Below, one piece after another: positions 12,901 to 27,900 of a DNA stretch of 64,000 nt. The notes beneath the pieces are model-generated. The model worked only from the letters and a program-made list of their open reading frames with translations. It did no database searches and was not told the origin of the DNA. Within the stretch, counting starts at the first letter, position 1. Every line of letters starts with the position of its first letter. The DNA is taken from assembly GCA_905178155.1 (NCBI GenBank), contig CAJINV010000004.1, positions 466,969 through 530,968 on the forward strand, given 5' to 3'. The stretch is from Amoebophrya sp. A120. Taxonomy: Eukaryota > Sar > Dinophyceae > Syndiniales > Amoebophryaceae. Position numbers and translations under genes: made by a program.

Positions 12901-15900
12901 GACAACTACCACGAGCACGACAACGACGACGACAACAAGTTTGGCCGTAGCTAGTGTGGAGTTAGAGCGAGAGGTGACGTTCACAGCGGACATGGACACG
13001 ATCAGTAGTACTGATGCCCAGGATTTGATGACCGACGCGAACTTCAACCAAGCTGTGAAAACCGGAATTTTAGCGTTTTTGGACAGCGGGCTCAGCGTGA
13101 ACGCAACCACCCAACCGCCGTTGCAGATCGTCAGGCTGCAATTATTGACAACCCCGTACGCGATCTCGAACACTGCTTCTCGGTTGACCGTGCAAGCGGA
13201 AGTGTTGTTCCGCGATCCTGCCCCATCAAGTAAGATCGACGCGGTTTCTGCCGTGTGGTCCGCGACCGCGGCTTTCACGTCTACCGTCGCGGCGAAGTTG
13301 GCAGACGAATTGAAAACCGCGTTGGTGAACGCGGGGTACTCCATCACTGCGGTTCCGGGGGGCAGCTCGATCCCAGCGCCCACGACCACCACCAGTACTT
13401 CTACGACGACAGCAGCAGTAACTGCTACGACGTCGACCACGTCTGTTGCGCCAACTGCCTTGCTGCCGCGCGGCTTAAGTCTGCAGCTGAGCATCAGCGG
13501 CGACGTTAGTACCGCGTTGCAGGATAACGACTTCCAGGCAGCGGTGAAAGCCGGTATCGTGGAATACTTCCAGGACCAGGGAGTCACGCTGACAGAAAAC
13601 CAGATCGAGGATTTAGAGATCACGCAAACCTCCGGCAGCGGGCAGGATATCGGCGTGGAGATCAAATTTGGCATCCGGGTGGAGCAAGCAGACGTCGCTG
13701 CGATCGATACCGCTTGGGACCCGGACGTGGCGGTGACGAGCGGACCTGCCTTATCCGATATCGTCGACGCGGTGCAAACCGCGGTGGCGGACCCGACTGC
13801 AAACGTGGCTGACGTCACTGTGAAATCGACGGGGGCAGCGACCATTGTGGTGACCACCACGACAACTACGACAACAATCCTTTCCACGACAACAACCACC
13901 ACCACCGGGGCCTTGCTCGCCCGAGGAATGGAGTTGGAACTAACCCTACCAGCGGGCGTGACGGACATTGCCGCTGCACTAGCCGATCCAGATTTGTCCG
14001 CGAGCGTCAAGCAAGGCGTGATCGAGTACTTCGAAAATAGTACAGACATCACTTTAACGCCGGAACAGCTCGAAAACTTCGACATCAACCTCGCTTCTGG
14101 CACTCCACCAGACATCGCAATCAACATCACGTTTGATGTTCGCGTCCCGGCAACTCAGGTGGATGACATCGACGCCGCGTGGAACCCGGATACTGCGATG
14201 GTGACGGGGAGCGATGATTTGGATGATCTGCTCGAACAAATCCAAATGGCAGTGTCAACCGCCGGCCCGGCGGGAACGACGGTAAAAGACACGGGGATCG
14301 CGACGGTCCCAGTCAGTACCACCACCAGCACGACGACCACCACGAAGCCAATTTTGTCTCGTGGGCTCCAGCTGCAGCTCGACATCCCTTCCGGGGATGT
14401 GGACGCGACGTTAACGGACGCGGAATTCCTAGCTGCTTTGAAGGACGGGGTCGTGGAGTTCTTCAAGAACACGACGGGGATCACTTTATCCCCGACTGAT
14501 ATCTTAAATCTGCAAATCGAGCAAACTGGTGGCAGCAGTACCAGCCCCACGGTGGAGATCAAATTTGACATCGAGGTGGACAATGCAGCTCAAGCCGGGG
14601 AAATCGACTCCACCTGGGATCCGGACACGCCGATGAGCCCGACCGGCACGGCGATTGAGACACTGCTCAGCTCTGTGGAAAGCGCGGTCGCCGCTTCCCC
14701 TGTGACGGGAGTGACGGTGGAGACGCAGACAGGTACGGCGACTACGGTCGTGGTTCCTACGACAACTTCCACCACTACGACGACAACACTCGGGGAAATC
14801 CAGCGCGACATTTCCTTCACGTTCGACGTTGCGTCATTGTCCTACTCCGATGCAACAGATCTGGTTTCCGACGCGAAGATGAAAACTGCGATTCGCACCG
14901 CGGTTTTGAACTTTGTGCAGAATGATTTGTTGGTTCCGACGGGGCAAACCCCGTCTTTGTCCTCCGTGTTCCCGCAATTACTGGCAAAGATTGATGGCAT
15001 TTCCCAGGGCAATGACCGGTTGACCACGCAGGCGCAGGTGGTGTTCAGAAGTTTAGTGGAGGCGAAGATCGCAAGTCTCGAATCCGCTTGGTCGGGGAGT
15101 GCCGCCTTGTCCAATGCGAATGCCACAGCGTTGGCAGACAAGCTGCGGACGGAGATCGCGAGTCAGGGCTTCACGATTGCGTCGTTCGAGGGAGCGAACA
15201 GTGTCGTCAGTCCGACCACAACGACCACGACGACAACGACTACGACGACCAGCACGTCAACGTCGACAACGACAACCACAAGCACTACGACCAGCACGAC
15301 GACAAGCACGACCACGGTTCCTACCTTTGAGATCAAGCGGGACATCGTGTTCACGATCGATGTCGCTTCGTTAACGGACGCGGACGCGGATTTATTGATG
15401 TCAAACCAGACTTTGATCACCGCAATTTCAACAGCGACGCAGACCTTCTTGTCCACGTATTTGCAGATTGATCCGAATCAAATCCCCGCGACGATTTTCG
15501 ACGCCTTGCAGATCCTGGGTAAAAACGATGATGTTTCCCCGGGTGTTGATCGGGTGACGGTGCAAGCCGATGTGACGTTTAGAGACACTGTCGAGCAGCA
15601 CATTGATGACGTCGCGGACATGTGGTCGGCCACGAGCCCGCTGTCGCAAGCCGCGACCGACAATCTCGCGCTCGAGATTCAAACGGCCATCGAAAACTCC
15701 GGGTTTGAAGTCAAGGCGTACCAGGGCGCGGGGTCCGTGCCGGTCGCAACCACGACCTCGACCACGACCACCACGACGACGACAAGCACGACGACGACGA
15801 CAAGCACGACAACCTCGACCACGACGACAGTCACAGTGGTGTTCGAACTAGAAAGAGAAATCACTTTCACGATTGACATGCTGGGGATCACGAAAATCGA

Positions 15901-18900
15901 AGCGGATGCCATGATGACAAACGACACTATGATAGTTGCGGTGCAAACGGCGGTGAAGAGTTTCATGGAAAACCACATGAGTCTACCGCAGAATCTGATC
16001 CCCGACACTGTCGCGGACGAGCTGGTGTTATTGTCCTTCCAAGAGGACACACCGCAAGCCGGGACGCAGCGGCTGACGATCCAGGCGACTATCTTCTTTT
16101 CCGACCCTGTGCAGTCGAATATCGATGCCATCCACAACAACTGGAGCGCAACGCAGGGGCTGGATGCCGCGGGTGTGACCAGTCTCGGAAATGAATTGAA
16201 AACCGCGATTGCGTCTGCCGGATTTCAAGTGTCGTCCTTCGCGGGCGCTGGCTCGTTACCGACGAGCCCTGCAAGGACGACCACCACGACGACGACGACC
16301 ACGACAACAACCACGACAGTTGTCACCACGACGACCACGACTACGACAAGCACGACTATGGCGGTCTTGGAGCGGGAGATTACGTTCACCTTTGACATCG
16401 ACAGCTTGTCGCAGACTGCTGCGAACGCACTGATGACGAACGCGACTTTTATCGCAGCGGTCGATGTTGCCGTCAGAAAATTTTTGACTGACACTTTGCA
16501 AGTCGCTACTCCTGATATGCCAAGTTTGATCTTCGAGACCATGCAGCTGCTTGCCATTGAGGCCAGGCCGAATAGCGTCGACCGATTAACGACGGCGTTG
16601 GTGATCACCATGGAGGACGGAGACATGGCGAAAATCAACGCCATCGCCGCAAAGTGGTCAGGAACATCCGCATTACCCGCGAACCAGGGCACGGCTTTCG
16701 CGGAAACGCTTCGCGCCGAGATTGCCGCTGGTGGCTTCCAGATCAGCTCAGTGGCCGGTGCGGGGACCCTAACGCAGGTGACGACAACGACCACCACTAC
16801 GACTAGCACGACAACCACAACGTCAACCACGCCTACACCGACGACTACTACCACCACGACGACCACGACAACTACCACGACCATGACGCAGATTGAGCGC
16901 GAAATCAGCTTCACGTTTGACGTCAACAGTTTGCCAAATGGGTATGCGGAGGCTGCGGGTCTTATGGTCAATGCCACTATGATCGAAGCGGTAAAGACCG
17001 CGGTGGAGAGCTTCGTCGAGAACTTCTTGAACGTGCAGCAAACTATGATTCCCATCACGATCGCGGACCAGCTGCAACTACTTGCGCACCAGGTGGACAT
17101 CCCGAACGCCGGTGCGGACCGCTTGACCACGCAGGCGACGATCACGTTCAAAGACCAAAACTCCACGCACATTGAAGCCATTGAGAACAAGTGGTCGGCA
17201 ACCCAGGGATTAACTTCTCAGGGGATTCAGGCTTTGTCTGACGAACTCCGGGCTGCGATTGCGAACGCAGGTTTCCAGGTCAGCAGTTTTGCGGGCGCGG
17301 GGTCGATTAACCAAGCAACAACCACAACTACGACGAGCACAACGACTACAACAACGACGTCAACTACGACAACGACAACCACGACTACGTCAACGACCAC
17401 AACCACGACGACGATCCCTATGTTCATTTACGAGGAAGATATCACTTTCACGTTTGACCTCGACTCCTTGCCGCAGGCAAAAGCAAGCGCGTTGATGACC
17501 AACACGACTCTTGTTGCCGCGGTGCGAACCGCGGTCATAAATTTTCTGGAAACGACATTAAACGTTCCGGCGAGTCAGGTTCCGTCAATCAATTTGATTC
17601 AGTTGCAATTGCTCGCTTTGCAGAAGGACACGGGGCAGGGGGTGGATACATTGACGACGCGTGCAAGTCTGAAGTTCGAGGACACGGTTGAAGCGAACAT
17701 CGATCTGGTCGACGCGAAGTGGACGGACCCGCTGGACAGCAGTGAGTCAACCGCGCTGGAGGATCAGCTCCGTACTTCTATCAAGAACGCCGGCTTTGCG
17801 ATCACTTTATCCGGCGCGGGGTCAGTTGTGACGGTGACCACGTCGACCACCACGACAACATCGACAACCACGACGACCACGACGACGACCACCACGACAA
17901 CTACCACGACAAGCACCACGACCACCACCGTGACGTTCGCGGAGGTGATTCGGGAGGTGACGTTTACGTTCCAAATTGATAGTTTAACCGACGCAGAAGC
18001 GGATCAGTTGATGCAAAACGCAACACTGACCAATGCTGTCAAGACCGCGGCGGAGGACTTCGCGACAACCAATTTGCAAGTCGCGCTGAGCATGCTCCCG
18101 CCGATTACTTCTGTCGTGTTGCAACTGATGGCGAAAACCGACGCTGTTTCCACCGGCGTGGACGAGCTTACCACGGATGTCAAGTTGACCTTCCGCGACT
18201 CGGTACTCCAAAACATCGAGGAAATCAACCAGAGCTGGCCAGCCTCCGGATCTTCGTTGTCCCAAACCGACGCTGACGACTTCGCGGACAAGCTGCGCAC
18301 GGAGATCAACAATGCTGGGTTCACGGTGACCGTTGAGGATGCTGGTGGTATGAACAGTCCGGTGACTACGACGACCACTACAACGACGACAACCACGACA
18401 ACTACCACCACCACAACGACCACCACGACTACAACTAGTACCACCACGACGACAACCACGAGCACCACAACCACAGAACCGTCTTTGACCCGGACCTTCG
18501 ACGTCGAGTTCACGGTCCCCGCTGGGACAACCGGCGATGTCGTGGCAACAAACACGGCGATTTTCAACGGTCTGAAAAACGCAACTTTGTTCTATTTGAA
18601 CGCCCACCCGAATATCAACGTTGTTTTATCCGATTTCATGTCCTTCACGGCGACTGGCGGCCAGATCGCCAGTGGCACGAGTGCCGAAGTCGAGGTCACT
18701 TACAGAGTCCGGATTCCGGCTGGACAGGATATTTCGACCTTCGAGGCCCGGTGGCCGGACGATATTTCCACGGACGCGGTTTTGGAAGCGGATTTGATCA
18801 AGTATTTGGGCGAGAACGTCGTGAAAGCGAACATGGCAGGAGTTTCCGTGACCGGGCACGTGGTGAGTGTGACGACGACGTCGACCACGTCGACGACGAC

Positions 18901-21900
18901 CGAGGCGGGCACGACGACTACTACCAGTACCACGACCACCACAACAACTACAACTAGCACCACTACCACCACGACCACAACAACCACGACGCCGGCGCAC
19001 ACAGAGAGGAGCTTCAGCTTCACTTTGTACGTGGTTCAGAATGAGGATGTGAATAGTTTGATGGCTTCGTCAGAAATGGAGACAGCGGTGAAAGATGCGG
19101 CGGTTAGATTTGTGAAGGAAGAGTTGCAAGCACAGCTCACGCCATCGATTTCCAATGCCGATATCTCCTACGTGTTGTTAGAAGTCGCCTCCGTCTCCGC
19201 AGGAACGCCGAACGACATGGTAGTTACGAAAGCGACCGTGCGGTTTACCGGAACGGAAACGCGGGTCGACGCGATTGATGCAAAGTGGGTGGATACGACC
19301 TTGGCGGTGAGTAGTCCGAGTCTGCAGGCTTTGACATCTGCTTTGAATAACTCGACAACGACTTTGTTACCAGCGAAGGTGGACAGCGTGGTGCAGTCGC
19401 AGGTCATGACGACAACGACTACCACCACGACCACAAGCACGACAACAACCACAACGACGACAACCACCACCACCACGACGACCACGACAACAACCACCAC
19501 CACGACGACAACTACATCGACTATGCCATTAGTTTTGCGTGCGTTCGAGCTGCAATTCGACATGGATGATTCTTTGACTTCCGCAGCGGCGGTGGTGGCA
19601 GATTCTTCGTTCGTGGACTCGGTTGTGAAGGGATCCTTGCAGTATTTGAATAACCAATTGCAAACTGCACTCTCTGAGTCGCAGATCGAGAATTTGAACA
19701 TCACAGTGTTGTCAACGTCTTTGTTGCAAACTGGAGCGAAGGGCGCTTCTCTCCCCGGTGCAGGAGCTGCTCATGGACGGCGAGTAGAAGAAGCGCCTTC
19801 TCAAGGCGGTTCGTTCTTGCAACTCTTTGACGGGCTGGGGCTGTTTACAGACGAGAAGAACAAGAAAGCGGTTGTAACCGTGACAGCAGAGGCGTCTTTC
19901 GGCATTCGCGTGAATGCGAGTCTGGTAGCTGAGATTGATGCTGTGTGGGATCCGCAGGGGTTGACAGCAGCAGAGTCCGACGCTTTGATGGAAGATGTGA
20001 AAGATTTCTTCCCGGCGAACACCATTCAGGGCGTCAGTGTTGGCAAAGTCGACGCGACCCAACCGGCGCCGACGACAACAACCACGACTACCACCACGAC
20101 TACTACAACGACTACCACGACGACCACGACAACTATCCACAGCAAATGATAAAAGTTTCCGTGCGCCTGCAAATGCGGTTTCTGCATGACAAAAATTTCC
20201 TCGAATCCCACTCAGCATGACAAGTCGCATAAGTACTTTAAGTCGGGATGAAAGTCTTGTATATGCACTTTGTACGAACGCAGACGCAAGCGGCCAAATT
20301 TGTCTTGCATAAGAACCACCACAACCACGACTACAACCACCACAACAACGACAACGCTGCCGACGCTCGAGCGAGAGATCACCATCACTTTCGACCAGCC
20401 GAGTTTGAGCCAAAGCGAGCTGATTACTCTGATTGATACCACGCATTTCCAGGACGCCATTAAGGCCGGCGTAGACCAATTTGCAGTCCATGACCTGCCG
20501 CTTGCGGGTGCGCCTAGCGTGCATAAAGTGCAGCCGCAGGTTTTGTCCAAGGTCGACGATTTCACGACGGATGCTAGTGGGACCACGTTTGACCGAGTCA
20601 CGATCGATGTGAAGTTGGGTTGGGAGGATGTGGAAACGAAAATCACGGCGTTGAGTAACCTCTGGTCCTCGCAGTCGCTTTCAGATCACGATTTGACGAA
20701 TCTCGCGAAATCCTTCAAAAAGACGCTCGGCGACGCCGGCTACAGCACGACAACGGTTGTTGGAGCGGGAAGCTTGATCTTGCCTACTACCACAACCACC
20801 ACGACGACGACAACCACGACCAGCACCACGACAACATCGACGACGTCGACGAGCACGACAACAACGACGACAACCAGCACGAGCACAACGACCACTCTTC
20901 CCTCGATTTTGCGCGCCTATGAAATCGAGTTCACGGTGCCGCAAGGAACTACAGCGAACGATGTGGCGACGGAACCTTCCATCCTCGCCGGGCTGAAGAA
21001 TGCAACTCATTTCTACCTGAACAAAGCTACCAATATCGACATCGTGATGTCTGATCTTATCGAGTTCACCGCCGGTGGCGCGAGCGTAGCGACGGGGACG
21101 GATGTCACTGTGAACATCACCTACAGAGCGGAGGTCCCCCTAGGGCAGGACTTAGGAGATTTCGAGACCCGCTGGCCGGATCCGGATTTGGATCAGATGC
21201 AGAAGGACGAATTGCGGATCTACTTGGTCGAAAACGTGGAGAAAGCGAACGTCTACGGGGTGTCGCTGAAAGGCTCAGTCGTGAACCAACCGTCGCCGAC
21301 TACGACGACCACGACAAGTACGACTGTTGCGATCACGACAACCACCACGACGACGACAACAACGACAACTACCACGACGACAACCACAACGACTCTCCCG
21401 GTCATCATGCGTGGGTACCAGGTGGAATTCGAGGTTCCATCCGGCACTACCGCCGACGACGTCGCTGCGAACACGGCTATTTACGACGCGCTGAAAAACG
21501 GGACGTGGTTCTATCTGAAAGAAGACCCGAACATCCAGATTTCGATTGACGATTTGACGCAGTTTGGTGTGGTTGGGGAGTCGACAACTGGAACTTCTGC
21601 CACCGTGAACATCACCTACACAGCGCAAATCAATGCCGGTACTTATTCTGGGAACACGCTTCACAACTTCGAAACCCGTTGGCCAGACCCGAATTTGGAT
21701 GACACGCAGAAGGATGAGGTGAAAAAATATCTCCAAGAGAGCGTCGCGAAAGCGAACGTGCAAGGGATTTCGATTCCAACCTCGGCTGTTGTCGTCCCCG
21801 CTCCGTCGCCGACGACCACGACAACGACGAGCACGACAACAGAGGTGACCACGACAACCACGAGCACTACGACAACGACCACCACAACAACCACCACGAC

Positions 21901-24900
21901 CACGACATTAGCCGTGATTTTACGTGTATCCAGGAAAAAAAGTGTGTAAATGTAACCTTCTTTGAGAAACAGCATCACAAATTTGCTCTACATGACAGAG
22001 AAAACCTGTCATGCGTGCCTTTTAAGGGAAAACACACATGAAAAGAGGACTTCATGGCTGTCTGGCATGACAGGTGTGCTTCTGTTGCATGTTCTGCAAC
22101 ACAAATTTACACTTACGCAGTTTTGTTTTGCATAACGTGCGTACGAGTTGGAGTTCACAGTGCCGTCCGGCACCACGGCCGATGACGTGGCGGCGAGTTC
22201 GGATATTGTGGCTGCGCTGAAAAACGGCACGTGGTTATCCTGAGTAAAAACGTACCCACACCAGAGTTGTAATGCAGATTTGCAAAGACAGGAAGACTTG
22301 TAATGCGCATCCCCATGAGAGCCATTTCCAATTCCAGTCGTGTTTTGGAATTTGTGATGCTGTGAACAGGATGAGCAGATGGATTTCTGACGCAGCTGGC
22401 CTTGCGAACCTGCACTAGCTACACTACGGACTGCAACTTGTCATGTGTGACTCACAAAACTCCTAGGTTTGTTTTGCAAAATCCCCATCCTGACTCTGGT
22501 GTGGGTATGTTTTTACTCAGGATAGTGGTTCTATCTAAACGCGGATGCGAACATCGACATCGACATTACCGATCTGACAGAGTTCAACGTGTATCCATGG
22601 CAAATTTTTGCTCTACAAGTGCTGACCACTCTGCATGATGATTTTTTCTCCTATTGACCTTTGGCATGACAATTTTTCGGAAGATTCATTTGCTGACAGA
22701 ATTTGTGATGCAGGTTGTAGAAGTACTTACTTGCGCAGCAAATTTGTGTTGCATAACGCCGCCGGCACCTCTACCGTTGACACCTCCGCAAAGTGCAACA
22801 TCACGTACACGGCCCAAGTGCCCAACACGTCCCCCAACACGCTGGCGAATTTCGAGGCCCGGTGGCCCGCGCCGACGCTGGGGGTGACGGGCAGGAATGA
22901 GCTGAAAGATTACTTGACCGAGTCCGTCGCGAAAGCCGCGGGGGCGTCCGGTATTTCCGTCGGGGCGACTTCCCCGGTCAATCCGCAGCCGGCGCCGACC
23001 ACGACGACTACTACGACTACTAGTACAACGACTACAACAACGACTAGTACGACGACAACAACGACTACAAGCACCACAACTACCACGACCACAACCACGA
23101 CGACAACAACGACCACCACCACGACTCTACCATCCATCATGCGTGCGTATCAGCTGGACTTCACGGTTCCGACCGGAACTACTGCCGCGTCGTTGGAGCA
23201 GAACGCAGATTTGGTCTCAGCGCTGAAGAACGGGACGTGGTTTTACTTGGATTCCGCGGCCAGCATCACTTTATCCGTAACGGATATCACCGCCTTCGAC
23301 GTGATTATGGATTGCAAAAATGTCTGGGTCTGGAAGATTCTAAACTTGTAACTAATGCTGTCTCTGGATTCCAAAAAAAAATTGTATGTAGTGAGGTCAC
23401 GAACGTTCTATCCTAGCGGTTTTTTTGCCAGGTCTTATGCAAAACGGCCGGCAGTTTTCAAGCGGCCGGAAGTGTTTTTTGACAAAAAAAATTTCCAATT
23501 ATCAAGCGGCCGGGGCTTTGCCAACAAACAAGCCCGGTCGAAAACTATCGATTCCCGCTTGATAAAACGACGCAGGGGAGCCGGCAAAAGGGGCGCCCTT
23601 CTGAGGCGCCCACCGCCTTAGTTTCTGGCGATTTGGGGCGCCCAAAAATGGGCGCCCAAAAAGCAGCGCTCCGAAAAAAACAGCGAATCCGCATGGTATG
23701 GGCCTCATTTTGCTCCACATTCGGGCCCCGCAACAGACGCCTTCAAAATCCGCCATTTCAGAGGCGGACTGAAGGCCAGAAGATGCGGCATTTTGAAAAA
23801 AAAAAAACAAAAAAAACAAAGTCCGCCAAAAGCAAGAAGCGAATCCGCATGCTATGGGCCCGATTTGGGACTCCCAAGAGGCCGACCCTGGCGCGGGCCC
23901 TGGCGGGGCCATAGCATGCGGGGAAGGTTTTTCGATTCGAAACCAAACGGAGGCCGCCTCTGGATTGAGATTCTTAGCGATCGCCGTGCCGTCGTGCGTA
24001 ACATTACCCACGATGGCATGGTGGGCAGAGCAGTTGCGTCCTTTTTTGGCGTAAAGACAAAAAGACCGCCATGACCTCACTACCTCCGCGGACGCGGCTA
24101 TTATTGGTATTGCGTGACCAGCAAGAGGACTCCAGTTGCAGTTTGTGCTACGCGGAAAGGGCATTTCTCACGCGGTAGAGGCATCACAAAGTCCTGTAAA
24201 AATCTGTGATGCTAGGGCATGCATCACAGACATCATGGATCATTCAAAATATGCACGACAAATCTCAGAATCTTCCAGACCCAGACACTTTTGCAGTGCA
24301 TAGTGATCCCCGATAGCCAACTGGGCACCACCGCGACCCTGAACATCAGCTACACGGTATCCTGTGTAAAAACGTCCCCACACCATAGTTGTCACGCAAC
24401 TCTGCATGCTTAAAATGTTTCTCATGCGGAGCCCCATGAGAAGCATTTTCTAATGGTGTTTTGAAATTTGTCATGCTCCAATCAGCATGAGAGACTAGAT
24501 CTGTAATGCTGCTGAACTAGCTCAAACAGCACTACACTACGCGTCCAAATTTGTCATGCCAAACAGCCAAAGCTTGTGGATTTGTCTAGCCGATTCCCCA
24601 TCTTGACTTATGGGGTGGGTACGTTTTTACATAGGATACACGGCGGAAGTCCCTACGGGGAACACTCTCGCTGCGTTCGAGACGCGGTGGCCGGATCCGG
24701 CGACGGGGGGCATGATTCAAACCCAGAAGGACAAGTTGATGAAGTATCTGCAAGGTTCGGCTCAAGCGGCGCAAAACATCCCCGCCGGGGTGTCTGTCGG
24801 GACAATGGTCCCGGCGCCGAGTCCGACGACTACGACCACGACGACCACAACCACCACGACCACCACTCTGGCGGTGATCATGCGGGCGTACAAAGTGCAA

Positions 24901-27900
24901 CTGGTAGTGCCAGTTGGGACGACTGCAGATGATGTAGTGGCGAACACGGCTGTGACAAATAAGTTGAAGAACGCGACCTACAGCTACTTGGATGCCGATG
25001 CGGACATCAGCTTCCAGGTATCCGATGTGACCGTGTTCAAGGTCCTTGCGAACACAACCGCGGGAACGAAAATCACTTTGGACGTCGAGTACACGGCGCA
25101 GATTCCGCCTGGAGGCGCTGGGAACCTGAACAGCCTATCCGCATTCGAGACGCGTTGGCCGGATCGGGCGAGCTATGGATTGCAAAAGTGTCTGGGTCTA
25201 GAAGATTGCAACTTGTCATGCTGTCTTTGGGTTTGGATTCCAAAAAAATCTGTATTGCGTGACCAGCAACAGGACTCCAGTTTGTGTTACGCGGAGAGGG
25301 CATTTCTCATGCGGAATAGGCATTAGGAAGCCTCTAAAAATCTGTGCTGCTACATCAATGATGTAGCAGCACATAATGCATTAGAGGCATTAATTTTAAT
25401 CATCATACAAAATATGCATGACAAGTCTGCACTCTTCCAGACCGAGACACTTTTGCATTTGATACGAGCGGTGGTTTAACTACCGCACAGCTAGACGAGT
25501 TGAAGAAGATGTTGACTGTGAATGTCGATGCGGCGGGAGTATCGGGGATTTCGGTCGATCAGGGCGCGCAGGTAGCGCCGGCCCCGTCTCCCACGACGAC
25601 GACTACAACGACTACGACTACTACTACTAGTACCACAACAACGGTGGCGGCAGCTGCAACGACCACGAGTACTAGCACCACAACCTCAACTAGCACCACA
25701 GCCAGTACTACTGCAACAGCTGCTGCTGGTGGTAACACGACCAGCACTTCGACCACAACTTTGCCCACCCGGCAGTACGGAGCGTCGATCGATATCCCGA
25801 ATGGGGTGGACCCGGCTACGTACATCCAGGACCCAGATTTGGTTGCGGCGTTCAAGTCAGGGACGGTGACGTATTTGCAGAGCAACGGGCTCTCGGGCAT
25901 CGACACCTCGCAAGTGATCAACTTCCAACTGACGGTTTATGAAATTGCAAAAGCTTTCACAGCACCGCGGTACTTACTAGTTGGCATTGCATTGCAAATT
26001 TAATAGATTTTCGTCACAATTTGAAGAAGAATACAGTTTTTCATGCAACAGATTTCTCAGGAATTAAGGAAGCTAAATTTGTCATGCAAAATTGCGATTA
26101 GCATGGTTGCGAAGATACTTTTGCAATTTTCCATACGGCTTCGTCGTCCACCTTCTTCCTGCTCGGAACCACAAGGCGAACGACGGTTCAGATTGCGCAG
26201 TCGACAGCTGCGCAGAAGAAATCGCAAGCAGAGATGCAAAAAAGCCAGTCCGTGAACCTGGTCGCTTCCTTCCAAGTCAACATCCCCGCTTCGCAGCAAG
26301 CGGCTTTGAACAATGCCTTCCCGGCAGCCGGAATGCCAGCTTCCGCTCTGTCCGCCCTCGGCTCGGCCGTGACGGCAAGTGTGGCGAACAGTGGGGTCGC
26401 TGGGGTCTCCGTCCAGAGCCTGAGCAGCATGCCGGCACCGGGGGTTGCGACAACCACCTCTACCTCTACGACCCCGGTGCCCAGCATCACCAGGGGGTTT
26501 GTGGTGGAGTTGGAGATTCCCGCGACCGAGACTGCGCAGTCCTTGTCGGCCAAAACCGCTTTAGTGGACAAGCTCCGCAACGCGACGTACTTCTATTTAG
26601 ACGAAGATACTGCTCTCTCTTTAGACGCAGCGGACATCAGCTCCTTCCTAGTCGAGCCGGGGGATGACACTGGAGCCGCGGGGTATGTGAACTTAAATGT
26701 CTCCTACACGGCTCAGATCAAACAGCCAAACGCTCTCGCCGACGCTTTGCTCCGGTGGCCGGATCCGGCGACTGGTACTGGTTTATCCACGGATCAAGTG
26801 CAGGAGTTCAAGAAATTGCTGATCGAAAATGTGGAACTAGCGAACCTACCCGGCGTGCAGGTCGGCCCCGCGCCGATTTCCCAAGTACCGTTGTCAACCA
26901 CGACGACAAGCACAACAAGCACGTCGACGATGGCACCGTATGAACATTGACAACTCCCAGCTCGCCTCATTTGTATGGCATAAAAAGCAACACAAGCAAC
27001 CGCAGATGTGTGGCATCCGCATGGCAAACCTGAAGACGGATTCTAGTACTGTTTGAGGTTTTAAAATTTGGCATGCAGATAGTGCGTACAGGCAGGGCAT
27101 TTTATTTGATATTCTGCATTACAAATGGGGGGGGGGGGGAATTGTGCACTCTCATACGCCGAACACGACTTCCACAACCTCGACTACCACCTCGACGAGC
27201 ACTACGACGACCACGTCAACCACGACTACAACAACAAAAGTCTTGGATCGGGCGTTCACGATGAACATCACGATCGAAAATAGCAAGTTCACGCCTGCAC
27301 AAGCTCTTGCGAACGCCGAACTCGCCAGTGCGGTGACCACCGCGACTTTAGATTATTTCAACGACAAGGATAATTCTCTACAATTAGAATACGCTTCGAT
27401 CGTCGATTTGAAACTCGAACAGGGCGCCGCCGCGTTCCTACTGTTCAACAAGTGGCAGAAAATGGAACAAGATGCTTTCTCCTCCAGGCACCCGGGATTA
27501 GTCGCCGTGACCCAGCAAGCAGTGACCGTGCAATCGAGTTTATTGAAGAAAAACGTGTTTTCCGCGAAGGAGATGAAACGAGAGCAGAGGAGAAAATCTC
27601 AAACCGAAGTGAAGGTTGAAGTCACGTTTGGAATTGGCGTGGACTCGGATATTATCGCCGGGAAAATCGCTGCAGTTTGGCCGGAGTCCGGATTGGTCAG
27701 CTCGTCTGGACTACTGACCTTCCTGCAGCCGAAGGTGGACGCGATTGAGGGGATGTTGCTCGGGTCCTTAGCCCCGGCCGCTGCCAACCCGACCACCACG
27801 ACCACGACGACAACAAGCACCACGACGACGACAACGACGACTAGTGTGACGACAACGACCACCACCGTTACCACTACAACCACGACCACAACCACGCCTG

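Noticed and set aside
12187-14130. Long minus-strand frames rich in Val (for example 647 codons)
   Set aside because: They are the complement of ACN Thr linkers and their units; poly-Val tracts track the linkers exactly. No independent domain.
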